From assembly GCA_035544835.1 (NCBI GenBank), contig DASZZV010000042.1, positions 1 to 5,831 of the forward strand: DNA of 5,831 nt. The letters are read 5' to 3'. Positions 1 to 5,805 of the stretch are shown here, one piece after another. This DNA comes from DASZZV01 sp035544835 (GTDB lineage: Bacteria; Acidobacteriota; Thermoanaerobaculia; Gp7-AA8). The translations under genes were made by a program, and so were the position numbers. The notes beneath the pieces are model-generated. The model worked only from the letters and a program-made list of their open reading frames with translations, had not been told where the DNA came from and ran no database searches. Each line of letters begins with the position of its first letter. Positions within the stretch are counted from its first letter, which is position 1.

Positions 1-105
1 CTTTTCTCAGTGGCAGCGCGCACGCTGTCCACGGCTCGGGATGACACAGTCTCCAAGAGAGATGCAAACTGCTTCCTCGCTGACGAGCAACGCGGAACAA
101 CCGCC
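1..105. other. Region downstream of pstB; possible start of a truncated minus-strand gene
   Basis: This is the sequence after the pstB stop, cut by the window edge. On the minus strand two of three frames stay open to the edge. One contains a GTG at 41-43 preceded by GGAG only 3 nt upstream, and would begin VSSRAVDSVRAATEK. The other has a TTG with GAGGAA about 5 nt upstream. Neither peptide resembles the usual PhoU N-terminus, so I cannot call phoU. No terminator-like hairpin followed by a T-run is visible after pstB, so transcription may continue into a gene beyond the edge. The call is deliberately weak because only about 40 coding bases would be inside the window. Confidence 0.25.
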
Positions 106-972
106 TCACCCGAATCTCCCCGTAATGTAATCCTCGGTCATCTTCTCCCGTGGATTCATGAAGATCGTATTCGTGTCGCTGTACTCGATGAGGCTTCCCA
201 GCATGAAGAACGCCGTCCGGTCCGAGACACGCGCGGCCTGCTGCATGTTGTGGGTCACGATGACGATGGTGTAGTTGTTCTTGAGCTCATAAATCAGCTC
301 TTCGATTTTCGTGGTGGCGATGGGATCGAGGGCCGAGGCCGGTTCATCCATGAGCAGAATCTCGGGATCGATGGCCAGAGCGCGGGCGATACAGAGCCGC
401 TGCTGCTGCCCACCCGATAAGGCCAGCGCGCTGTCGCTCAAACGGTCTTTGACTTCGTTCCAAAGGGCGGCGCGGACCAGAGATCGCTCCACGATCTCGC
501 TGAGCTTGCGTTTGTCGCGAATGCCGCCGATTCGAAGACCGTAGGCGACGTTGTCGAAAATCGACTTCGGAAAGGGATTCGATTTCTGGAAGACCATTCC
601 GATCCGGCGACGCAGCTCGACCGTGTCCGTTCGCGGCGCGTAGATGTCCTTCCCATCCACGGTGATGAGACCCTCAGCTCGGGCATCGGGAATGAGGTCA
701 TTCATGCGGTTCATCGATCTCAAAAACGTCGACTTTCCGCATCCCGACGGACCGATGAGAGCTGTCACCTGCTTCTCGGGAATGGCCATATTGATTCCGC
801 GGAGCACGTGAGCCGAGCCGTAATAGAAGTCGAAATCGCGAACCTCGACCTTCACCGGCGCAGTGTTGGCCTTCATCGCCGCGTTTCCGTAGGCGCCGCG
901 GTCGGTCCCGGCTAACGACACCACATCACCACTGGTTGCCATGGTTCCTCCAACTGCATCGGTGACGGTCAT
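106..972 (-). CDS. pstB: Phosphate ABC transporter ATP-binding protein PstB
   Basis: PstB is the cytoplasmic ATPase of the high-affinity phosphate importer PstSCAB; as a dimer it binds the PstC/PstA channel and hydrolyses ATP to drive uptake. All ABC motifs are intact in the 288-residue product: Walker A GPSGCGKST (74-82), Q-loop Gln129, the PstB-typical KSNPFPKSIFDNVAYGLR stretch (130-147), signature LSGGQQQR (185-192), Walker B ILLMDEPASALD (205-216, catalytic Glu210) and switch His241. The C-terminal MNPREKMTEDYITGRFG is also typical of PstB. The first ATG overlaps the pstA stop as ATGA, with AAGGGG upstream. A second ATG at 940-942 has a stronger GGAGG 4 nt upstream and gives 278 residues, nearer the family norm of about 250-260. 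The first 40 residues are low-complexity and not conserved, so the true start is uncertain, but the function is not. Confidence 0.97.
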   Translation of the reverse strand: MTVTDAVGGTMATSGDVVSLAGTDRGAYGNAAMKANTAPVKVEVRDFDFYYGSAHVLRGINMAIPEKQVTALIGPSGCGKSTFLRSMNRMNDLIPDARAEGLITVDGKDIYAPRTDTVELRRRIGMVFQKSNPFPKSIFDNVAYGLRIGGIRDKRKLSEIVERSLVRAALWNEVKDRLSDSALALSGGQQQRLCIARALAIDPEILLMDEPASALDPIATTKIEELIYELKNNYTIVIVTHNMQQAARVSDRTAFFMLGSLIEYSDTNTIFMNPREKMTEDYITGRFG

Positions 973-1829
973 GCGCCACCCCTTCCCATCCGCTCCAGGC
1001 GCCGGACGGCCGTCCTGGCGGCAATCGAAAGCACCAGGATCATGGCGACAAGAAGAAGGGCTCCAGCCCAGGCCTGGCGATGCCAGTCGTCGTAAGGGGA
1101 GATCGCATACGTGAATACCTGGACGGTCAGCGAGGCGATCGGTTGCGTGAGGCTGGTCGACCAGAATCGATTGTTGAACGCCGTGAAGAGAAGTGGCGCT
1201 GTCTCACCGGCGATGCGAGCCAGAGCGACGAGCACGCCCGTGAGAATCCCGGGCAGAGCCGCCGGCACCAGCACGCTGAACACAGCGCGACTGCGCGTGG
1301 CGCCGAGGGCCAGCGCTCCTTCGCGCAGACCTCCGGGAACGAGGCGCAGGAGCTCTTCGGTCGTCCGCACGACAATCGGAATCATCATGATTCCCAGCGC
1401 CACTCCGCCGGCAATGGCGTTGAACCGCTTGAAGGGCAGCACGGCCAGACCGTAGGCGAAGATACCGATGACGATGGATGGAACTCCGTTGAGCACATCG
1501 GCTGCGAAGCGGACGACGGAGCTGAATCTCCGGCCCGGATACTCGGAGAGATGAATCCCGCAAATGCAACCGATCGGCACGGCCAGCAGCGCTGCGATCC
1601 CAATCAGGATCAGCGTTCCAACGATGGCGTTGGCCATGCCGCCTCCCGTCTCTCCGACCGGCTTCGGCATTTGCGTGAAGAAGGCCAGATTGAGGGCGCC
1701 GAATCCTTCCTTCACCACATAGAAAAGGATCATCGCCAGCGGCACCAGAGCGACGACGACGGCCGAAGCGCAGAGAATCTCGGCCACCCTCGAGATGATC
1801 TTCCTTCGTTTCGTGTATCCGCTGCTCAT
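969..1829 (-). CDS. pstA: Phosphate ABC transporter permease PstA
   Basis: PstA is one of the two inner-membrane permease subunits that form the phosphate channel with PstC. The 286-residue product has about six hydrophobic segments (near 17-38, 65-93, 107-133, 138-157, 189-212 and 254-271), as expected for this binding-protein-dependent transport (BPD_transp_1) family. The cytoplasmic EAA loop that docks on PstB is clear: EGALALGATRSRAVFSVLVP (170-189), followed by ARIAGETAPLLFTA (204-217), a stretch typical of PstA. NGVPSIVIGIFAYGL (114-128) is another family hallmark. The gene starts at an ATG overlapping the pstC stop as ATGA and ends by overlapping pstB in the same way. Length and ends are normal and nothing is disrupted. 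PstA rather than PstC is assigned from the shorter N-terminus, the IAGETAPLLF motif and its position just before pstB. Confidence 0.96.
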   Translation of the reverse strand: MSSGYTKRRKIISRVAEILCASAVVVALVPLAMILFYVVKEGFGALNLAFFTQMPKPVGETGGGMANAIVGTLILIGIAALLAVPIGCICGIHLSEYPGRRFSSVVRFAADVLNGVPSIVIGIFAYGLAVLPFKRFNAIAGGVALGIMMIPIVVRTTEELLRLVPGGLREGALALGATRSRAVFSVLVPAALPGILTGVLVALARIAGETAPLLFTAFNNRFWSTSLTQPIASLTVQVFTYAISPYDDWHRQAWAGALLLVAMILVLSIAARTAVRRLERMGRGGA

Positions 1830-2797
1830 GCCGCCTTCTCTTCGAGGACAGGCATTGCCGGAACGATGGTTTTCACCCGTTTCTTCATGCTCCAGATCAG
1901 CAGCCGAGAGAGTCCGTTCACGGCGATGGTGACGAGGAACAGCACCAGTCCGATCTCGATCAGCGCGTTCAGGTAAAGCTCATCGGCGGCCTCGGTGAAC
2001 TCATTGGCGATGACCGCAGCCATCGTGTACTGCGGCGCGAAGAGCGAGGCTGAGACCTGAGGGTTGTTGCCGATCACCATCGTCACGGCCATCGTTTCGC
2101 CGAGGGCGCGACCGAAGCCGAGCATGACCGCACCGATGATCCCGGTCTTCCCGTAGCCGATCGTAACTTTGATGGCTTCCCAGCGCGTGGCACCGAGGGC
2201 ATAAGCAGCCTCGCGTTGCGATGGCGGAACTCCCTTCAGGATTTCCCGCGCTACCGAGGAGGTGAAGGGAATGACCATGATGGCCAGAATCGTCGCGGCT
2301 GCGAGCATTCCGACACCGAGCGGCGGGCCCTTGAACAGCGGGATGCTCTTCAACGCGGCCGGCGTGGCCAGCTCCAGCTTTCGGATGAGCGGCACGAGAA
2401 CGAAGATTCCCCAGAGGCCATAGACGATCGATGGGATCGCCGCCAGCAGCTCAGTCAGATAGCTGAGTAGCTGACGGAGAAAGCGAGGCGAAAGCTCAGA
2501 GATGAAGATGGCGATCCCGAGCGCAATCGGCGCGGCGATGAGCAAGGCCAGCACCGACGAGTAGAGAGTTCCCCATATGAAGGGCAGCGCGCCGAACTCC
2601 CCGGAAACAGGGTCCCACGTTTTTCCTTTCCAGAATCCCAGGCCGAACTTCGTGATTGACAGCGTCGACTGACGCGTCAATTCGAAGCCGATGGCGACCA
2701 CGATGAGGAGCACCAGACCGGCGAAGAGACCAGTGCCGAGGCCAAACAGGCGGTCGTCGGGAGTGACTCCGCGACTCACCTTGACGGGGTTGACCAT
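1826..2797 (-). CDS. pstC: Phosphate ABC transporter permease PstC
   Basis: PstC is the partner permease of PstA in the inner membrane. The 323-residue product has an N-terminal cytoplasmic tail, a first membrane segment at about 18-39, and further segments near 73-99, 113-139, 161-181, 217-243 and 276-301. The periplasmic loop after TM1 holds FWKGKTWDPVSGEFGALPFI (55-74), a PstC hallmark resembling the W(N/D)P...FGALPF pattern of the family. The EAA loop EAAYALGATRWEAIKVTIGY (196-215) contacts PstB, and GRALGETMAVTMVIGN (229-244) is strongly PstC-like. Its ATG overlaps the pstS TAA by one base (TAATG), and its TGA overlaps the pstA ATG, so coupled translation at about equal levels is likely. 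It is a typical, intact family member. Confidence 0.97.
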   Translation of the reverse strand: MVNPVKVSRGVTPDDRLFGLGTGLFAGLVLLIVVAIGFELTRQSTLSITKFGLGFWKGKTWDPVSGEFGALPFIWGTLYSSVLALLIAAPIALGIAIFISELSPRFLRQLLSYLTELLAAIPSIVYGLWGIFVLVPLIRKLELATPAALKSIPLFKGPPLGVGMLAAATILAIMVIPFTSSVAREILKGVPPSQREAAYALGATRWEAIKVTIGYGKTGIIGAVMLGFGRALGETMAVTMVIGNNPQVSASLFAPQYTMAAVIANEFTEAADELYLNALIEIGLVLFLVTIAVNGLSRLLIWSMKKRVKTIVPAMPVLEEKAA

Positions 2798-3882
2798 TAC
2801 AGTCGGATCTTCTGCAGAGCCGCCTGCTCCTGATCAACCAGCTGCTTGGGCAGGGGCGCATATCCAAGCTCCGGCGCGAACTTCTGGCCGCCGGTGAGCC
2901 CCCACTTCAGAACGTCGACCATGATCCGACCACGTTCCTTGTCGGAGGGGTTCTCATAGAGCAGCAGCCAGGTGAACGACGAGATCGGATAGACACCTGA
3001 CCCCTGGGCATTGGTGATCGACACGCGAAAATCGGGTGGCATGTTCACGACTGCGGACCCTGCGGCGGCAGTCACACTCTCGGGCGACGCCTTCACGAAT
3101 TCGCCCGAAGCGTTCTGCACGGCGCCATAAGAAATCGTGTTCTGCAGCGCGTAGATCAACTCGACGTACCCGATGGCACCGGGACTCTGGCGCACCAGAC
3201 CGGCCACACCCTCGTTACCTTTTCCGCCAACACCGGCCGGCCATTTCACCGAGGTCGCGACTCCGACCTTCTGCTTGAATTGGGCGGAGACCTTCGAGAG
3301 GAAGTCGCAGAAGATATAGCTCGTGCCAGAGCCGTCAGAGCGGTGCACGACGGTGATGTCGAGAGCGGGGAGGTTCACGCCAGGATTCGAAGCGCGGAGA
3401 GCGGGATCGTTCCACTTCGTGATGGTGCCGAGGTAAATTCCAGCCAGCGCCGCTGCAGGAAACTTCAGCTCCGCAGTCAGGCCGGGGATGTTGTAAATCG
3501 GAACCACTCCACCAAGCACGGTCGGAAAATGCAGAATCGGCCCCGGCGCTGCCTTGAGCTGGTCGTCGGTCATCGGCCCGTCGGTCGCGCCAAAGAAAAC
3601 AGTCTGAGCGCTCAACTGCTTGATTCCGCCGCCGGATCCGATGGACTGATAGTTGATCCGCACGTTGGGATGCAGCTTTCCGTACTCGGAAAACCACTTC
3701 GAGTAGAGGGGATAGGGAAAGGTCGCACCGGCACCATTGATCTGAATCGACGCACCGACCGGGGTTGGAGCGGAACCTGAAGAGGAGGCTTGCTCAGCCG
3801 GACGACAGCTGAAGGCCAGGAACGAAACGAAGACAACAAGCGCGACGTCGATGAGTTTTCGGCACAAAGGGTTCAGGGTCAT
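2797..3882 (-). CDS. pstS: Phosphate-binding lipoprotein PstS
   Basis: PstS is the periplasmic receptor that captures phosphate and delivers it to PstC/PstA. From the ATG at 3880-3882 the product has 361 residues: a basic-then-hydrophobic signal (about 1-25) ending in LAFSC with Cys26 as probable lipidation site, a Ser/Pro-rich linker, and the mature binding domain. Phosphate-site motifs are present: GAGATFPYPLY (50-60), SIGSGGGI (80-87), FGATDGPM (97-104, canonical FGA(S/T)D(A/G)PM with the phosphate-contacting Asp) and RSDGSGT (181-187). Start choice: an in-frame GTG lies at 3889-3891, but the strong GAGGAGG at 3893-3899 is only 1 nt from it and 10 nt from the ATG, so I prefer the ATG. The lipobox has Ala rather than Leu at -3, slightly atypical. 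It is first in the pst unit, as is usual, and follows a promoter-like region. Confidence 0.96.
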   Translation of the reverse strand: MTLNPLCRKLIDVALVVFVSFLAFSCRPAEQASSSGSAPTPVGASIQINGAGATFPYPLYSKWFSEYGKLHPNVRINYQSIGSGGGIKQLSAQTVFFGATDGPMTDDQLKAAPGPILHFPTVLGGVVPIYNIPGLTAELKFPAAALAGIYLGTITKWNDPALRASNPGVNLPALDITVVHRSDGSGTSYIFCDFLSKVSAQFKQKVGVATSVKWPAGVGGKGNEGVAGLVRQSPGAIGYVELIYALQNTISYGAVQNASGEFVKASPESVTAAAGSAVVNMPPDFRVSITNAQGSGVYPISSFTWLLLYENPSDKERGRIMVDVLKWGLTGGQKFAPELGYAPLPKQLVDQEQAALQKIRL

Positions 3883-3892
3883 CTCTTCCACG

Positions 3893-3899
3893 CCTCCTC
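3893..3899 (-). promoter_or_regulatory. Shine-Dalgarno sequence of pstS
   Basis: On the minus strand this reads GAGGAGG, a near-perfect anti-16S match. It sits 10 nt before the ATG at 3880-3882 and 1 nt before the in-frame GTG at 3889-3891, which favours the ATG as the pstS start. Confidence 0.7.
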
Positions 3900-3911
3900 A
3901 GAGTGGGGCGC

Positions 3912-3966
3912 AGTCTATTCAGCCCTCGTGAAGCCTTCCTGCGGACCATGTAAATTCTGTGTGAAG
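3912..3966 (-). promoter_or_regulatory. Candidate Pho-box-like promoter of pstSCAB
   Basis: Read on the minus strand, CTTCAC (3961-3966), ATTTAC (3950-3955), a poor element CCGCAG (3939-3944) and a second CTTCAC (3928-3933) lie at exact 11-bp steps. The last CTTCAC ends 10 bp before TAGACT (3912-3917), a 4/6 match to the -10 consensus; no -35 box is seen. PhoB/PhoP-type regulators bind direct repeats with an 11-bp period placed where the -35 would be, about 10 bp before the -10, so the geometry fits. The repeat sequence is only loosely like the Escherichia coli CTGTCAT half-site, and one of the four elements is degenerate. Activation of pst under phosphate limitation by a PhoB-like regulator is inferred. 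Confidence 0.4.
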
Positions 3967-4011
3967 GCCGTCGATTCGAATAAGCCCACGAAGGCGGTTG
4001 GAGACCTGCAG

Positions 4012-4026
4012 CACCAGGGGCTGGTG
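4012..4026 (-). terminator. Small perfect hairpin between pit and pstS
   Basis: The minus strand reads CACCAG, CCC, CTGGTG: a perfect 6-bp stem with a 3-nt loop, about 40 nt past the pit stop. No T-run follows, so it is not a classical intrinsic terminator. It may be a weak or Rho-assisted terminator, an mRNA 3'-end stabiliser, or chance. Its place between the two transcription units is the main reason to list it. Confidence 0.3.
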
Positions 4027-4066
4027 ACGGATGCGGATGGAGGCCGCTTCTGCCTGATGGTCGGTA

Positions 4067-5068
4067 TTAACTCGCGCCGAGGAGATGCAGAACGTAGAAC
4101 GTCGTGGCGCCGATCAGTGCCGCCATCGGAATGGTGAGCACCCAGGCCCAGACGATTCGCCTGGCCACTCCCCACCGGACAGCGGAGAGCCTACGCACGG
4201 CACCGACTCCGACAATCGCGCCGGTGATCGTGTGGGTGGTGCTCACGGGAATGCCCTGGGAGCTGGCGACGAAGAGGGTGATGGCACCGGCGGTTTCAGC
4301 GGCGAAACCTCCCGCCGGCTGCAGCTTGGTGATCTTCGAGCCCATCGTATGGATGATGCGCCAGCCGCCTGACAGTGTTCCCAGCGCGATGGCAGCGTGC
4401 GCAGCCAGGATGACCCAGATCGGAATCGTAAAAACTTTCATGTATCCAGCGGCAAAGAGCACCCCGGCGATGATCCCCATGGTTTTCTGCGCATCGTTGG
4501 ATCCATGCCCGAGGCTGTACGCGGCGGCCGACATCAACTGAAGACGGCGAAACCAGCGATCGACCTTCAGCGGAGTGAACCCCCGAAAAATCCATTGAAT
4601 GAGCACCATGATGACGAAGCCGGCGACGAGTCCGATGAGCGGCGCCAGCACGATGAAGATGAGCGTCTTGGTCCATCCCCCAGGCAGGATGGCGCTGAAG
4701 CCGGCCTTAGCCACCGCGGCACCCGCGTAGCCGCCGATCAGCGCGTGCGAGGAGCTCGTGGGAAGCCCGTAGTACCAGGTGATGAGATCCCAGACGATGG
4801 CGCCCACCAGGCCGGCGAAGATGACGGCGAAGGTGACGACGTGAACGTCGATCATTCCCTTGCCGATGGTCTTGGCCACGGCGGTGCCGAAGATGAACGC
4901 CGCTGCGAAGTTGAAGAAGGCCGCCCAGACCACGGCCTGGCCGGGAGAGAGCACGCGGGTCGACACGACTGTAGCGATGGAGTTCGCGGCGTCGTGGAAA
5001 CCGTTGATGTAGTCGAAAGAGAGAGCGACTCCGACGAGCGCTATGACTACGAGCAGGTGCATCGTCAT
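4067..5068 (-). CDS. pit: PiT-family inorganic phosphate permease
   Basis: This is a low-affinity, ion-coupled phosphate transporter (PiT/PHO-4 family) of the inner membrane. The 333-residue product is almost wholly hydrophobic with roughly ten membrane segments. It carries the duplicated family signature: N-terminal GFHDAANSIATVVSTRVL (23-40) and GLPTSSSHALIGGYAGAA (101-118), then the matching C-terminal SLGHGSNDAQKTMGIIAG (185-202) and GIPVSTTHTITGAIVGVG (272-289). The inverted pair of (N/H)DxxN/Q motifs is thought to line the substrate path. The central hydrophilic loop (about 161-178) is short, typical of compact bacterial PiT proteins of about 330 residues rather than the roughly 500-residue E. 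coli PitA. It starts at an ATG 7 nt after the DUF47 stop with only a weak ribosome site (GGGTAA); another ATG lies two codons in. Whether it uses protons, sodium or metal-phosphate cannot be told from sequence. Confidence 0.95.
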   Translation of the reverse strand: MTMHLLVVIALVGVALSFDYINGFHDAANSIATVVSTRVLSPGQAVVWAAFFNFAAAFIFGTAVAKTIGKGMIDVHVVTFAVIFAGLVGAIVWDLITWYYGLPTSSSHALIGGYAGAAVAKAGFSAILPGGWTKTLIFIVLAPLIGLVAGFVIMVLIQWIFRGFTPLKVDRWFRRLQLMSAAAYSLGHGSNDAQKTMGIIAGVLFAAGYMKVFTIPIWVILAAHAAIALGTLSGGWRIIHTMGSKITKLQPAGGFAAETAGAITLFVASSQGIPVSTTHTITGAIVGVGAVRRLSAVRWGVARRIVWAWVLTIPMAALIGATTFYVLHLLGAS

Positions 5069-5075
5069 CGATCAG

Positions 5076-5696
5076 TTACCCGTGCTTGACGATGACGTTC
5101 TCGATTAGATTCGCAACGTCTTCGCAACGGTCGGTGGCGTCCTCGAGGAGGTCGAGGATCTCTTTCCACTTGATTACCATCATCGGGTCACGCTCCTCTT
5201 CGAAGAGCTCACTGACGGCCTGATGGTGAAGACGATCGGCTTCGTTCTCGAGGCGGTTGATTTCCCTGGTGTGCTCGACCACTCCCTTCTTCTTCTCGAG
5301 GGATTCCATGGCCACGCGGACCTCGTCGGCCGATTGGGCGATGACCCGGGCAAGCTCACGCGCACCCGGTCTCACGTGCTGGATTCGATACAGAGGCAAC
5401 AGCGAGGCGGCATCGTCGATGGCATCCATGACGTCGTCCAGCGTCCTGGCCAGGGCGTGAATGTCTTCGCGGTCGATAGGAGTGACGAAGGTGGTGTTGA
5501 GTCGCTGCATGATCTCGTGCGTCAGAAAGTCGCAGCGGTGCTCGACTTCCTTGATCTCAGCAGCCTTGTCGTGGATCGGCGCTTCGCCGGCCAGCATCTC
5601 CGTCAGCAGTCGCGACCCAACGCGAATCTGCTCGGCCATCTCGACAAAGTCCGAATAGAACTTCTCTTCCCTGGGGATCAGACGAAACGCAGCCAA
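5076..5696 (-). CDS. DUF47 family PhoU-like Pit accessory protein
   Basis: This 206-residue soluble, mostly helical protein belongs to DUF47, a distant PhoU relative commonly encoded next to pit and thought to modulate PiT transport. The N-terminal RLIPREEKFYSDFVEMAEQI (5-24) is the family hallmark, and TPIDREDIHAL (72-82) and WKEILDLLEDATDRCEDVAN (177-196) are also characteristic. Repeated (E/D)xxxD patterns, which bind metal clusters in PhoU proteins, occur at EHRCD (52-56), DDVMD (87-91), ENEAD (150-154) and E185/D189/D193. No signal peptide or membrane segment is seen. The start is a TTG: AAGGAG lies 5 nt upstream and the family N-terminus begins right there, whereas no ATG fits. It ends 7 nt before pit, so the two are almost surely co-transcribed. 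It should not be called phoU itself, being a separate subfamily. Confidence 0.93.
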   Translation of the reverse strand: MAAFRLIPREEKFYSDFVEMAEQIRVGSRLLTEMLAGEAPIHDKAAEIKEVEHRCDFLTHEIMQRLNTTFVTPIDREDIHALARTLDDVMDAIDDAASLLPLYRIQHVRPGARELARVIAQSADEVRVAMESLEKKKGVVEHTREINRLENEADRLHHQAVSELFEEERDPMMVIKWKEILDLLEDATDRCEDVANLIENVIVKHG

Positions 5697-5701
5697 GCTT
5701 T

Positions 5702-5707
5702 CTCCTT
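5702..5707 (-). promoter_or_regulatory. Shine-Dalgarno sequence fixing the TTG start of the DUF47 gene
   Basis: The minus strand reads AAGGAG, then 5 nt (AAAGC), then the TTG at 5694-5696. This ideal spacing, with the conserved N-terminus immediately after, decides the non-ATG start. Confidence 0.8.
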
Positions 5708-5720
5708 TTGAGGCGGGGGG

Positions 5721-5726
5721 ATTCTA
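5721..5726 (-). promoter_or_regulatory. Candidate -10 box for the DUF47-pit unit
   Basis: TAGAAT on the minus strand matches TATAAT at 5 of 6 positions and lies 13 nt before the Shine-Dalgarno, implying a short leader. Nothing like TTGACA is found 16-18 bp upstream (CCGCAG is there instead), so the promoter would be weak or activator-dependent. Confidence 0.35.
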
Positions 5727-5749
5727 GCAGACAAAGGGGGCATCTGCGG

Positions 5750-5775
5750 TCATCCCAAACCTCATCCCAAACCTC
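5750..5775. repeat. Perfect 12-bp tandem duplication upstream of the DUF47 gene
   Basis: The plus strand has TCATCCCAAACC twice without interruption (5750-5761 and 5762-5773) plus two bases of a third copy. On the minus strand, the transcribed direction, it reads GAGGTTTGGGAT twice, ending 23 bp before the candidate -10 box, a position suited to an activator or other DNA-binding protein. The 12-bp period and the sequence do not match a Pho box. The minus strand also has G-runs of 2, 3, 2 and 3 separated by 3-4 nt, the minimum for a two-tetrad G-quadruplex. Confidence 0.6.
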
Positions 5776-5793
5776 TCCGGCCGTAGACGGAGA
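5774..5793. repeat. Inverted repeat (hairpin) upstream of the DUF47 gene
   Basis: TCTCCG (5774-5779) pairs with CGGAGA (5788-5793) around an 8-nt loop. An alternative pairing of the flanking CCTC (5772-5775) with GAGG (5795-5798) is possible with a bulge. No T-run follows on either strand, so terminator function for an upstream gene is unsupported. It abuts the 12-bp tandem repeat and could be part of the same regulatory block or an operator. Confidence 0.4.
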
Positions 5794-5805
5794 AGAGGCG
5801 AATTG

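Noticed and set aside
10..420. Plus-strand frame of 136 codons near the left edge
   Set aside because: Most of it is antisense to the pstB signature and Walker B region, and the protein has no recognisable domain.
1080..1976. Long plus-strand open frame of 298 codons opposite pstA and the end of pstC
   Set aside because: It lies antisense to two well-supported pst genes. Its translation is rich in Arg, Gly, Asp, Glu and His with no domain, as expected from the reverse strand of GC-rich membrane-protein genes.
3280..3780. Plus-strand open frame of 166 codons opposite pstS
   Set aside because: It is antisense to the conserved core of PstS, with no motif; the frame is open because of codon bias on the real strand.
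3974..3981. 8-bp palindrome ATTCGAAT in the pit-pstS gap
   Set aside because: It is too short to be significant alone, though it sits just upstream of the CTTCAC elements.
3790..4137. Plus-strand frame of 115 codons spanning the pit-pstS gap
   Set aside because: It overlaps both flanking genes antisense, has no domain, and the composition of the gap part does not look coding.
3915..4175. Minus-strand frame of 86 codons through the pit-pstS gap
   Set aside because: It overlaps the end of pit out of frame, has no convincing ribosome site and would cover the promoter-like region of pst.
4397..5089. Plus-strand open frame of 230 codons opposite pit
   Set aside because: It is antisense to the conserved PiT coding sequence, highly charged, of low complexity and shows no recognisable fold.
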